Positions 32,870 to 43,559 of a stretch of 64,000 nt of DNA are shown piece by piece; position 1 is the first letter of the stretch; each line of letters opens with the position of its first letter. The notes beneath the pieces were generated by a model that saw nothing but the letters and a program-made list of their open reading frames with translations, was not told the DNA's origin and did not search any database. The DNA comes from Stenopsyche tienmushanensis (Eukaryota > Arthropoda > Insecta > Trichoptera > Stenopsychidae): contig WACJ01000001.1 of assembly GCA_008973525.1 (NCBI GenBank), forward strand, positions 310,001-374,000. Reading direction: 5' to 3'. The position numbers were made by a program, and so were the translations under genes.

Positions 32870-33090
32870 TTTTTTCGCGGTAGTGCAAAATGACTTGAAG
32901 TGAATCTCCAAGCGACAGTTGGTTGGAAAGAGAAGGAGAATCGTTTGTGGTGTGTCCGTCGCATACATCATAGAGACGCTACGCGCATGCGCCGTGCTAC
33001 CTCTACTGCGTGTATGCATATACATTTCTGACACCAGTGGAGCGCGTACATTTTAAGGGCAGAGTTTTCGGGTCACTAGACCAGTAACGC
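32870..33090 (-). mobile_element. LTR 3' end, PBS and leader, fragment B
   Basis: Minus strand: ...ATGTACGCGCTCCAC, then TGGTGTCAGAAA (33025-33036), then GTAGAGGTAGCACGGCGCAT and GTAGCGTCTC. Close to fragment A. Confidence 0.65.
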
Positions 33091-33253
33091 GCACATTGTT
33101 TAATATATTAAACAAACACAGCTTCATTTTTTAGCAATTTCTATTACTTTGTGTGTGTGTAACCACTGCATCAGTAACAAACCTATTTTATTAAATATTA
33201 CACAAAGCACACCGCAATATTTTAACTAGCAATTTCCTTTAAAAAACGAAGGT

Positions 33254-33535
33254 ATCCCGAATAGCATGATACAGGATGAATGTATGGGAATAGACGGGCA
33301 TCGAATAGAAATACTCTATTCTCTAAATAACTATTTATTCCATACAAGAGAGAGAGAGAGAGCTCTACCTGCAGGAGGGACGACCTCTTGCAGCCAAGGC
33401 TAACCAACGACTCTCCCGACTCCCGCCTCCTGCGCGTCACTCCCCAACCGGCAGCTGGTATGCAGGTACAATCTCTCCGCAGGACCATAAGAGATGGCGC
33501 TGTTAAAATAACACATTGTAACTAAAGAGAGATGG
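33254..33535 (-). mobile_element. LTR fragment (tRNA-Leu-primed family)
   Basis: Blocks in minus-strand order: TTTAGTTACAATGTGTTATT, AGCGCCATCTCTTATGGTCC, GCGCAGGAGGCGGGAGTCGG, GGCTGCAAGAGGTCGTCC, then the AGAATAGAGTATTTC block. A GA run of 16 bases lies inside (33346-33361). Both ends are truncated, and it abuts an oppositely oriented LTR end. Confidence 0.7.
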
Positions 33536-33735
33536 GAGGCGCCACCATCTCAGTGAGCATGTGGAAGCAGCCCAGGTACTCTGTCCCGGGAACGCCACCT
33601 GTATCAGAAGTGTATAGACTCATCATGTATACATTGGTGTCAGAAGTTTCTATGATGTATGCGACGCATACGGATACACTAAGAACGATTCTCCTTCTCT
33701 TTCCGACCAACTGCCCGTTGGAGTTTCACTTTTAG
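33536..33735 (+). mobile_element. LTR 3' end, PBS and leader, fragment C
   Basis: AGCCCAGGTACTCTGTCCCG and GGAACGCCACC resemble LTR 3' sequence. TGGTGTCAGAAGT at 33635-33647 is followed by leader sequence TTCTATGATGTATGCGACGC. An extra TATCAGAAGTGTATAGACTC lies just before the PBS, suggesting a local duplication. Orientation is opposite to the LTR on its left. Confidence 0.6.
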
Positions 33736-33739
33736 TACC

Positions 33740-34465
33740 CTTGTTCACGGTCACATTTACACAAATTTCTCTTCAAAAAATCTAAAGTATCTAGACCCTA
33801 TTCTATCCAAACACTATTTGAAAGATGACTTAAATACTTTGATGATCTTTGCAAGAAATTTGTTGAAAAAGGTCGAACACTTCTACATCATCTAATAAAA
33901 CTCGTTTTCTTGTAATATCCAAGAGTATCTCAGATCTTCAAACATGAATGGAGAAGAAAAGGCATCTCGCAGCTCGATACTAAAAATTATTCTACACCGA
34001 AGTTGTTAAAATCTAATTTGACTAGGCCCTTCATGGAGGAGCACTTTAACGGTCCAGAGCTTAAATGCTGATGGCTCTAAGAGTAATGCATTTCCTTGTA
34101 CTCCAGCGGCAAACATTTTCATTAAGCCCTATGAAAGGGTCGATACCAGCATGGGTACATAAAAGTCCAAGAACGAGGTCCGTTTACCGACACCGCTTTC
34201 TAATTAAATATGTAAATTAAATGACCCGAGAAATACTTCCAACTGCCCAATAAAGCTCATCCTCTTCCGAACTAGGCGGAAAAATTAAATAAGAAAGTTC
34301 CAAATATAATTTTGGAAACTTTAGCAACTCGCGAACGAGGCTCGGATGACAATTTGCAAGCTGGAGATGTCGCTTGGAGGAATTTTTGGCGTTTCTTAAA
34401 TTGAAACGACGCGTGCCGTAATTGTTGACTTATAATTATCTTAATAATTATCTCCAACTTTTGTA
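33740..34465. other. No gene seen
   Basis: Unique AT-rich sequence; the 91-codon minus frame at 34272-34547 is unrecognised and runs into the hAT element. Confidence 0.45.
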
Positions 34466-34468
34466 ATG

Positions 34469-35297
34469 AGTTCAAGCAGGGCCGTAACAAGGGGGTGGCA
34501 AAGCAGGTGCTCGCCACGGGCGCAACTGGACTTGGGACGCAAAACACAGAACCAATGAACCAATACTGATTAACTGACCGTTTTTATTATTATCATTATT
34601 TTACGTCCATGATTTTGATTCTAAAAGTGACCATTTCCCGAAAGAAATCCATTATTTTCCATTTTTTTACATCCATGATTTTGATCCTAAAAGTGACCTT
34701 TTCCCGAAAGAAATCCATTTTTTTACGTCCATGATTTTGATCCTAAAAGTGACCCTTTCCCGAAAGAAATCCATTATTTTACGTCCATGACTTTGATTCT
34801 AAAAGTGACCATTTTCCGAAAGAAATCCATTTTTTACGTCAATGATTTTGATTCTAAAAGTGACCATTTCCCGAAAGAAATCCATTTTTTACGTCCTTGA
34901 TTTTGATCCTAAAAGTGACCATTTCTCGAAAGAAATCCATTATTTTCCATTTTTTTACATCCATGATTTTGATCCTAAAAGTGACCCTTTCCCGAAAGAA
35001 ATCCATTATTTTACGTCCATGATTTTTATCCTAAAAAAGACCCTTTCCTGAAAGAAATCCATTATTTTACGTCCATGATTTTGATTCTAAAAGTGACCAT
35101 TTCCCGAAAGAAATCCATTTTTTTACGTCCATGATTTTGATCCTAAAAGTGAACATTTCCCGAAAGAAGTCCATTTTTTTATTTGAAATTATTTCATTTT
35201 CGGCATTTTTTTTAACCTTTTTTGTTGGAGGGGGTGGGGCGCAATTTAGATTCCTGCCACGGGCGCATCATACCCTAGTTACGGCCCTGAGTTCAAG
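34469..35297 (+). mobile_element. Non-autonomous hAT element with internal tandem array
   Basis: Ends CAGGGCCGTAACAAGG (from 34477) and CCTAGTTACGGCCCTG (to 35289) are inverted repeats. A perfect 8-bp duplication AGTTCAAG lies at 34469-34476 and 35290-35297. Subterminal CGCCACGGGCGC / GCCACGGGCGC is also shared inward. The interior is almost entirely a tandem array. No transposase coding is present. Confidence 0.93.
34605..35178 (+). repeat. Ten-unit tandem repeat inside the hAT element
   Basis: Each unit is TACGTCCATGATTTTGATYC followed by TAAAAGTGACC, then YTTTCCCGAAAGAAATCCAT and a T-rich spacer of variable length, for about 54-65 bp per unit. Units 1 and 6 share a longer spacer (TTATTTTCCATTTTTT), suggesting a five-unit block was itself duplicated. 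Open frames across it are by-products. Confidence 0.9.
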
Positions 35298-35394
35298 TAA
35301 CAAAAATGTCATGCAACATGAGAGCTTCAAACATTTTAATAGAACAGTGTGTATTGAATAATACACGGAAGAAAAACACAAAACCTTGCATTTG

Positions 35395-35770
35395 TGACGC
35401 AATCTAATATATAAAAATGAATTGGGTTTTGTTCGTTCGAAATGCGCCGCCATATCGTTCATCGGATTGCAATAAAACTTCGTCTCCTTATTGCTAAAGA
35501 TTCCGCAAGTAACATAGGCATAGTTTAATATATAAAAATAATGTTTGTTTGTCCGTATTTAATGTGCTTCCATACCGTTCGTTTGATTGCGATAAAACTT
35601 TGCCAACTTATTGTTTGCACTTTCTCAAATAATATAAGTATAATACAATTGAATTTACAGTAGATCTTATATATAAAAATCAATGTTTGTATGTTTGTTC
35701 ATATTTATAATAAAACCAACAAAATAAAATAAATATAATTATTTCTATCATTCCTAATTAAACAATGGAA
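35395..35770 (+). mobile_element. Three consecutive Helitron-like 5' ends
   Basis: TAATATATAAAAATGAATTG at 35404, AATATATAAAAATAATGTTTG near 35528 and CTTATATATAAAAATCAATG near 35666 start similar runs. Each is followed by GTTYGTTYG-type sequence and CGTTCATCGGATTGCAATAA or CGTTCGTTTGATTGCGATAA, then AAACTT...TTATTG. This is the usual insect Helitron start, here repeated about every 125-140 bp. No Rep/helicase sequence follows. Confidence 0.6.
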
Positions 35771-35774
35771 TACA

Positions 35775-36238
35775 TCTGCAATGTGTTTATAATAGTGAAT
35801 CATTTAAATTTGAATGGCATTTTTAAAGGGTTATGCAAGATCAAATGTGTATCAAACGGCTCGCAACCCAGCGAGCCGGTTGTTAATATTTCGACTTCAA
35901 AAGATCAATCTTCAAGTCAAAGGAGCAAGTGAAACAGTGCACAGTTACGAACTTTTCCAATATGTTAGCATGCAATATTCCTACGCTATTCCATTATAAA
36001 CGCATAGGAAGTAAATAGCACGATGGAAATAGTTTTGAATTAATTTCAAGATTGACATCAAAGCCTATTTAAATGCAAGGATATAAAATTGTGGCTTGAG
36101 ATCAAATGAAATTACCATACTCCTGAATTTAAATACTACTTTGTGGTAAAGAATCCATCTTTACATGAATTCATTTCCAAAAATATATTTATAACTTCCA
36201 TTCAATCAAAATTAAGCTGTGATTGTGTAATATATAAT
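35775..36238. other. No gene seen
   Basis: AT-rich; nothing recognised. The 61-codon plus frame at 35814 has no known domain. Confidence 0.45.
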
Positions 36239-36239
36239 A

Positions 36240-36472
36240 AAATAGTCTTGCTAATGGCTGCAGGAAGACGTTCTTCCTGCGGTCAAATCTCCCGTCGTAA
36301 TAAATAAAACAGTTGAGAAAAGAGTATTTATATTCGGACTTGTCCATCTCCATCACATCTTTCCGTTCCATCACGATCCGATAGTAGAACAAACCCGCGT
36401 GCGAGCATAGAAGGAACCCAGGAACTCTGCCCCGAGAGTGTCCCCGCTCCATGTTACACTGGTGTCAGAAGT
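36240..36472 (+). mobile_element. LTR 3' half followed by a tRNA-Leu PBS
   Basis: GGCTGCAGGAAGACGTTCTT and AAACCCGCGTGCGAGC belong to the LTR. Its 3' end reads GTCCCCGCTCCATGTTACA (to 36458). One base later comes TGGTGTCAGAAGT at 36460-36472. Internal sequence is lost after the primer site (TATATATAA follows). This is the clearest LTR-PBS junction in the window. Confidence 0.75.
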
Positions 36473-36484
36473 ATATATAAACAG

Positions 36485-37690
36485 ACACACAATGGCGTAT
36501 CTATATATATATATAATATATATCAATATTCAAGTAAAAACATGTCCACCGAATGATAAGTAGAATATTATTTAATATTATATGTGATATATTCTAGCTT
36601 ATTTGTATACTAGAATACTAGAAAAAAAATGCTGATTATCTCAAAGGATATGTTTGTGAAATATTGCATGGGCTTTCCTTCACAAGCATTTCTCTCTCAT
36701 ATTCGGGATACATAAAAGTGAAAAATTATTTGGTTTTCCGAGAGTTTTCTTTCTGAATGAAGAGCGTCTCCGTCGAGGCGATTTCCATTCGCCGCTAAAT
36801 ATTACCATTTATTATCCGCAAACTTGTCCAGCTGCGAGAATAAAAAGGGAATAGCCCCGCTGAGAGCTTATAAAGAAGAGATCTCTCCAGAGCCCCTCCC
36901 GTGTCTTCCTTCGCCGGGGCAAAAGCCACTTAAAGCACCCCGGGGAGATCCTGCTTTAAGCACTTCAAAACAACACCCATCCGACCTAGACGGGTTTGCA
37001 ACAAAAATTTCAGCAAAAAACCGACCACTTCAACTCCGCTTCCAGCATTAGATACACTCGTTCAACCCCCGGAATATAAACCCAAAAGGAAAATTCACAA
37101 TACGTCAGGAAACAATTGTTTAAAAAATAATACATTTTTTGTCTAATTAAGGCGAACATCGTACACAAGAAAGACGGCATTAAAGGGGTATAAAATGTTT
37201 TCAGTATGGTGGAGGGTCAAATCGAATCAGGGCATCCGTCCTGGGGGAGCGTTTTCGGCTCAGCTGCCAGTACTCTTTGACTTTCTTTGTTTTGCGAAAA
37301 CTTCCCAAAAGCACGATTGTCGGCACGTAAAATCAAATTTTCCTCAATCGGGCTTCCCAAAGTTTCCCTTTTTTTCTGCTCCCCACTCCAGGCGAGCAAT
37401 TAGGCTTTCCACCTCCCTGCGATAGCTTTCAGGGATATGTTTGCACATGGATCCTTGCAATTCAGCTGTCATTTTCAGGCTGCGTTAAATACACACTTAA
37501 TAAAGTAAATACCTCGAAAATCACAAGAGTTACACGAGTAAAATCCCGTATTTATCGCTAGACTTAAATATATTTTTAACAATATACCATATGATTTTAA
37601 GAAAATACCAACTTTCGAATGACACATGTAAAAAAATCATAATAATCTAGCGTTTAGCGCATATGTTACGATGGTTTTAGTAACGCTAAT
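36485..37690. other. Unique DNA, no gene seen
   Basis: Includes a GC-richer block (36.83-37.07 kb and 37.2-37.45 kb) with overlapping 60-76 codon frames on both strands and no recognised domain. No copies elsewhere in the window, so this may be ordinary intergenic or intronic sequence. Confidence 0.4.
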
Positions 37691-38190
37691 CTTAAAAATA
37701 ACAACGCGTCCATAATTCGGAGCGCTGTTTAGAGCTTTTTGAGCACAATAAAAAGGATTTTTCTATGCGGTATATGATAATTCGCAATAATGTCAAAGTA
37801 AGTTTACAAGTTTCTAACGGTCTGTTATTATATTATATTTGCTATTTGATCCCGCGTGTTCATCAGCAATTTTTTTCAGTCACACTAAATGCTTTACCTC
37901 CGTCTCAAGTGGGAAATCATCAGTGATTTCTGACGAACTTGTGCAAAAAATTGAAGAACAAATACGAAATGACGACCTTGTGACGCTTGACGACCTTCAC
38001 TAAGAGTTTCCTGACATTCCTTGAAGTCTCCTTGGTGATATTATGTCGGAAAAACTTGGTTACAATGAACTGTGTGTGAGATAGACGCCCAGAAAATTCA
38101 CACAATGTATTTTGCACAGGAAAGAGAAGCTTTTTGGACTTTATTCTTACGGGGGATGAGACATTTAACTCCAATTTATAGCATGCCATT
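37690..38190 (+). pseudogene. Rearranged mariner relic
   Basis: 37695-37770 matches 60104-60170 (AACGCGTCCATAATTC, GCGCTGTTTA, GCACAATAAAAAGG), which there precedes a mariner C-terminal motif. 37915-38190 reads SDELVQKIEEQIRND, EFPDIP.SLLGDIMSEKLGY, then RKFTQ and GDETFNSN. These are the first/second HTH, linker and first catalytic-D region (usually TGDETW) of a mariner transposase, with at least three stops. Confidence 0.7.
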
Positions 38191-38194
38191 TTGT

Positions 38195-38578
38195 ATTAAA
38201 AATATATATATATAATATTTATAAGCTATGAGGCCATTCGTGTGAGACCGTTCTGTGTCATTCGCAAAGTTATATATAAAATGGGATTTCCCTCGACGAG
38301 ATTGAACATTATCCAGAGCACAAACTCGAGAAACGATCCACAGACATTACAAATCAATAGCAATCAAGATGCTATAAACAAAATGGGCAGCATAAAAGTG
38401 TTTATTGTAGTTTTAAATTAACACATTTATGGTGAGCAAGGTGAGAGATATGAGATATACTGTAATCTATTTTGGAGGTAGGGGGTCGATGTTTGAGCTT
38501 TTCTAGATTCAACGCAAACGCAAACATATCACAGTAATGAAATGCAAACACACCTTTATACAGTGTGCTCAAAGCATT
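38195..38578. other. No gene seen
   Basis: Unique AT-rich sequence; no frame or repeat recognised. Confidence 0.45.
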
Positions 38579-38579
38579 C

Positions 38580-39030
38580 AATCATACGAGGGAGATTCAA
38601 ATATAAGCCGGAATTTTGCTGTACAAATGTATTGGTGATATGCAAAAATACAAATGGTGTATCGTATTTTTCTACATAATTGCCTTCATTCGATAGATCA
38701 ATAAAATATTTTTTGAGTGCCAAAATACCGTAGCCATAATTTTTCCAGAGGACTGTTTTTCGACTTTCAGATCTTTACGAAACTTTTGAGCCCAATCAAA
38801 CACTTGGGGACTTACTTAGAATAGCATCACTGGCCTCAAGTTTCATCAAAATTTCATTTGATTTTACTTACTCCTTTATAAAAAAATGAATAATTTCGTG
38901 TTGCGCAACATATAATGCTTTTTATCGCCTTCTTTCTTTAACGACGGGAACAAGTTGCTTTCTGTCCGATCGATTTTATTTTTCTAATGAAGGGAACTAT
39001 GTAGAAAAATAAGATACTCCATTTGACTCA
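38580..39030. pseudogene. Head-to-head mariner fragments
   Basis: Left part, minus strand: VFDWAQKFRKDLKVEKQSSG and KIMATVFWHSKNILLIYR (SETMAR-type GKVMATVFWDxxGIxLIDY). Then NEGNYVEKYDTPF, and the element end TACGAGGGAGATTCAAATAT on the plus strand at 38580. Right part, plus strand (38.96-39.02 kb): RFYFSNEGNYVEK, stop, DTPFD, the same C-terminus in opposite orientation. Both copies point outward. The transposase is dead. Confidence 0.7.
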
Positions 39031-39034
39031 CACG

Positions 39035-39890
39035 TTAGAGCTGAAATTGAAAAAGTTGCTGAATTATTATAGACACGTTCCATTCGACAAAATAAATATC
39101 AGTTAAGGACGCCAACGATGTCGTACTATTTACATGTCTATCATCACGTACCGTCCTATTCTGGAGCGTTGTTCTATTGAACGGCTTTTTTCGTTTTGGA
39201 TGCGTATTATTTGCGAGTTTCTTCTCGCCGTTTCTGCGCGACAATAACACGTTTTATGCTCAAAAAAAATTTTTTTTAGAGAACACCACGTAAGCAACGT
39301 GTGAGGGAATTTTTAGTGGGGCGGATGTGAAAAGGGGGAATTCAACAGCGCGCCAAATTTAATTAAGCGGAGCTGCCGAAGTATTATTCCCTTATTGAAC
39401 GAGCCAGGGGTGGAATCACGACTGTTAAATACTACATCCTCAAATTACAACGACAACTCAGGAAGATCGCTTCGACCTTGTGACGGTTGTCGGTCTGCTC
39501 GAAACACCAAGTCGAATAAACCAAATGTGCCCGCCGAAGCCCCAACAGATCGATAGGCTTGAATTGTTTTGTTTTCCTGTGTAGATAACGATCATTTTTT
39601 CATCCTGAATTTATTTCAATCGTAATGGTCGTAGAAAAATGGTGGGATAAATATCTTTGATGTTCATCCCCCCCCTCCCTCCTTTGGCTTATAACACGCC
39701 GATGAATTACTTGATAGCCTGAAACAAAGGGCGATATATTTGGGGAATCGGGAACAAATCCAATTAATAAAAGCTTAAATATTAAAACAAATATTTTATT
39801 ATGATTTTGCATCCTTGTTTGATAAATTTATAATCTTATTAATATAAATAAAGGCAGAATCAAATGATGTTATATTCATTAAATAAAGTG
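39035..39890. other. No gene seen
   Basis: Unique sequence; the minus frames at 39035 and 39600 (about 70 codons) are unrecognised. Confidence 0.45.
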
Positions 39891-39894
39891 TGTG

Positions 39895-40155
39895 CCCTCA
39901 CCCCCTCTTAATCGCACCGCGTCCTGGCGTTTAAGCTACCAAACGGACGACGTCCCTGGGTTCGTTCAATATCGGTTCGTAGAAAAGATCCGCAAATTAG
40001 GTAAATTAATTAAATATGACTTTTATATTTAAATCCTTATTCATTCGTCACGCGAAAGACCATCGTTACACTATTGGATAAGCTGACGGGAAGATCAAAT
40101 CTTCTCGCGGCCAAGACCATCGGTCGGATCCTACGACGCTCGGAACTGATTGACG
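39895..40155 (+). repeat. Possible LTR-like block sharing repeat G
   Basis: 40087-40140 (GACGGGAAGATCAAATCTTC, CGCGGCCAAGAC, CGGTCGGATCC) matches 22676-22730 and in part 56698-56735. The surrounding GC-rich sequence is only found here. LTR identity is a guess. Confidence 0.35.
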
Positions 40156-40740
40156 ACTCATATTGACGTCTTCAGTAATGCTATTGTCAACCTTGGCCAA
40201 GCATATGCGTTGCGCTTTTCTTAAAGCCCTATTTTCCATTTTGTTTTAAGACTAAATCTTTTGTTGTAACCTTGACTGGCGCTAACATGACGCCTCGAGT
40301 ATTGTACTGGGATGGCATCATTATTTTGAGTTTTATAATTTCAATGCAAAATCTACTCTTTAAGAAGGAAATTAGAAAGTTCAACCCAAACAATTTGCAG
40401 AATCGGGCCTTTTTTCTTTTTAGTGTTGAAGTATTATTCAAGCAATTCAAAAAGATTTATAATATTTTGATGACCTTAACATACATAGAAGAGGAACTCT
40501 TTCATTTTTAAAGTTTTTGGAATAAAAACAAGAACCTGACCTGAAAAAAAACCATTGTTTTTTATAAATAATCATACTTGACAAGAAAAACACACAGATT
40601 GTCCCCCGGATTAACTGGAAGGCGGGCGAAGAAATAAGTGAGAGTGAAGAAATAGCCTTGGGACGTGGAAGACGTACATTTTGGTCCTGCGACAGATCGC
40701 CGCCTCGAATGGAGGCCACTTGCCTCGCGATCGTCGCCAT

Positions 40741-40975
40741 TTTGAGGCAAATAAGGCTTTAATTTGATATCCCGATTTCTTTTTTTGTTGAGGGCGCGTC
40801 CACTGTTGATCGGTCTCCGGAATCGTCATTGCGGCTAGTGCGTGACGCTCCGGCGCTGTGCGTGACCCCGCAGTGCGGTCTTCGAGACCGAAGAACGTCA
40901 CGGTTGGTAGCCGTGACAGCGGCGAGAGAACAGACCGGGAGCACGCGAGCTCGACGATGCCTCCGGGGTGTTACA
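40741..40975 (-). mobile_element. GC-rich LTR-like block
   Basis: On the minus strand it begins TGTAACACCCCGGAGGCATC, has an AATTAAAG stretch near its end and is followed by TGGCGACGATCGCGAGG. The last resembles a primer-binding site of the TGGCGACCGTGA type (tRNA-Arg in 412/mdg1-like elements). No matching partner LTR and no gag/pol were seen. Composition is far more GC-rich than the flanks, so a CpG-rich promoter is an alternative. Confidence 0.3.
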
Positions 40976-40979
40976 GTTG

Positions 40980-42780
40980 ATAATTTCATATTCATTAACG
41001 AGGATCTAATTCTATTCTTAGCACATGATGCGGCAGGGAAACTTCCTTATTTGAAACGCGCGTCCCGACGCGATTTTTATTTCAAGAGGGTGAAATGACA
41101 CTCGTTCACAAGAGCGGGAGGTAATGTTTTTAGTCATGTAGGTTTAGTCTCGATCATGTAATGGACGAAAGAGAAGCGCGTGTTCGCCTTAGAGGCGTAC
41201 TTTTTAAGCGACCGTTTAATCGTCGCTTAAAAATGCGAAATGTGCAGAAAAAAACCTGAAAGCTCAAGAACCACCAGGACATCATAAAACATCGAGCAGG
41301 TTAGGTAGGTAATAATTATTTGCATGAAGAAAATCTTCTAGATTGAGGAGTATTTTATCAAAACTTGAAATAAATAGATATGGGGGGGGGGTCTGGTTTC
41401 AGCAGGACGTCGATGAATCTTTTGTGAGAACACTTTTCTGGAAGCCTGATCTCCTTACAGGATGATTTTCAGAGATCCAAGGACCTTAGCTTAAATGAAA
41501 AACAGCGAGAAGCGTCAAAAATCGACTATCTCAATGCATTTACCAGAACAGAAACCATCTTAATAATATCATTTTTAAAATATAATAAATAAAAACTTTA
41601 AATATTTCTCTATAACATGAAAAAATAATTAAACCAATATCTTTTATATTATTCGTGTTATATTTTTATTAAATAAGGTAGTTTCCCTGCTGCATCGTCA
41701 TCCAACATATTACACTTTTGCCTTGATCAAATAAAAACAGGAAGCATTGATTTGAATATTAATCGTCGATCATTGCGCTTGATCTCATTTGTAAAAAAAA
41801 TAATAAATTTTAATTATCACTTTATAATGATAACGATAATGTGTTTCTTGAACCGTGTCTCAATATAAGCCGAAAGTCAAAATTTTGATTACTTTCTGGT
41901 ACCCTTAATTTTATTCCACCCGCAGCATATTAATGAAAATGAATGCATTTATCCGGGTATTGATTAAATTAAAGAAATTTGCAATTGATCGGTTATTTTC
42001 ATAATGTGGCGCAACTGCGTAGTAACAAATGTAATTGTAATTTTCGACATCGTTATTTATGTTGGAGGCGTCCCTTGTTAAAACGACAAAACAAAACAGG
42101 AACAAATGTAAAAGGCGACAAAGATAATATCAAAAGGTCGCTGAAAAACAATTTATATTCCCATCTTCAATGTCGCCGGAACAACCAACAATTTATCTGC
42201 CCTTCATTTGATTAATTGCGTCGCTGATGAAGCAAAATTGCTTCCTGATGGACCATAATGGGAGAAAAATCAGATGCATACATAATAATAAATCCTCAAT
42301 GATTCCAATTTCGGTCACGTAAATTTTCTCTCTTTTTCAGATATTCGAATCCCGATGTGAATTTGAAATATTTCCAAAGATTTTCATAAAATGAGAATAT
42401 TTTCACATGTGATTTGATTTAATCACGTACCAACGCGGTCGTGTTCGCCCACACTCTCCCCCCCTACCTATTCGCATAATTGTATTAATTATAATATTAA
42501 TTTTTTCGCTATGCTGGCCCCGAAGTTGGGTTTTTAGCGAAGAAGAACGTGCCCAAAATAAGCGATATTCAAATGTCGACGCAATTAACATTTTACTGAC
42601 CGGGCCACGCAGAAGGACGTGCTTCCGTTTAAATGCAAATATGTCTTGTGCACTCTTGTCCTGCCAAAACAATGTCGAGTTGTATTTAAATACGTATAAT
42701 TTTATCATATTTTAACAACTAGCGTTCGTGTGGATACAAAACCGACATATAACAAAAAAAAGGACGAGAGATGTGTGTTG
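40980..42780. other. AT-rich DNA, no gene seen
   Basis: Contains a G run of 10 near 41,382. Overlapping short frames at 41.9-42.7 kb (up to 101 codons) have no recognised domain. Confidence 0.45.
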
Positions 42781-42784
42781 TATT

Positions 42785-43129
42785 TTAATTGTTTCTTTGT
42801 CTCAGCTGTGAAATAATTGACTCATATTTTGGATCGACGCAAAAACTCGACTTTATTGCTGTGAAACATTGCCAAACATTTGGTTTCATTGTGAGCAAAC
42901 GCGGCACCCATCTTGCGCACAGCTTTCTCATGTACAAATTTTCAGTCAAAATAAGATTTACAGCACTTTTTGAAATGCCTATTTTGTTTGCTAATTCGTG
43001 TATTTTCAGCTGACGGTCATTCAATTCCATTTTATGGATTTTTTTAAACATTTCTGGCGTCACCTCATTTGGTTGACCACTGCGATGTTCGTCTTGGCAG
43101 CTTGTACGGCCTCGTTTAAACTCTGCCAT
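42785..43129 (-). pseudogene. Mariner transposase N-terminal fragment
   Basis: The 114-codon frame starts MAEFKRGRTSCQDEHRSGQP (GRTS..DE.RSGRP linker). It continues with the second HTH (IHELANKIGISKSAVNLILT) and ENLYMRKLCARWVPRLLTM, the classic mariner linker. Then it diverges (KPNVWQCF) and stops before the catalytic domain. The start Met is simply where readable sequence begins; the first HTH is missing. This is the best preserved mariner N-terminus here. Repeat C-like sequence lies just upstream (43.15-43.20 kb). Confidence 0.85.
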
Positions 43130-43149
43130 CTAATACTTTATCTTTGTAA

Positions 43150-43440
43150 ATATACTCACTCAGCGTAGAATCTAGCTCATCTTAGATATTGTTTAGATTG
43201 AGTACTTTTAAATAAAAATATTGTATAATATAACAATGACCAATTGAAGTTCGCGTTGTTCGCACGCAAACCCGCAGTTAAGAGCACCTCGGTGCAATAC
43301 GTGACTGATGGAGATCAATCTCGGCGCGATTCGTAACAATGGTCCCGATCCACGAGTCGGCAGCGATGATCGACGGAACACGTTTATGCTTTCATTTATT
43401 CGGTGATAAAGATCGAAATGAGACAGGTTATCAATAAAAT
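43150..43440 (-). repeat. Dispersed repeat C, copy 3
   Basis: 43317-43440 matches the reverse complement of 9170-9300 (ACGAGTCGGC, GACGGAACACGTTTATG). 43160-43200 matches its left half (TAGAATCTAGCTC). Direction is inverted relative to copy 1. Confidence 0.6.
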
Positions 43441-43559
43441 GTTAAGTTAGTCGTCTTTTCAAAGATCCTCCCCCAACGGGATCCGTCGGAGAACCGAGAT
43501 CGAAGGGCTGGTCTTCCGAGGAGATACTTTAAATTCGAAAAAAATATCTTGTTTAATTA

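Noticed and set aside
34605..35178. CRISPR array
   Set aside because: Units are tandem with short T-rich gaps, not direct repeats separated by unique spacers, and they lie inside a hAT element of a eukaryotic genome.
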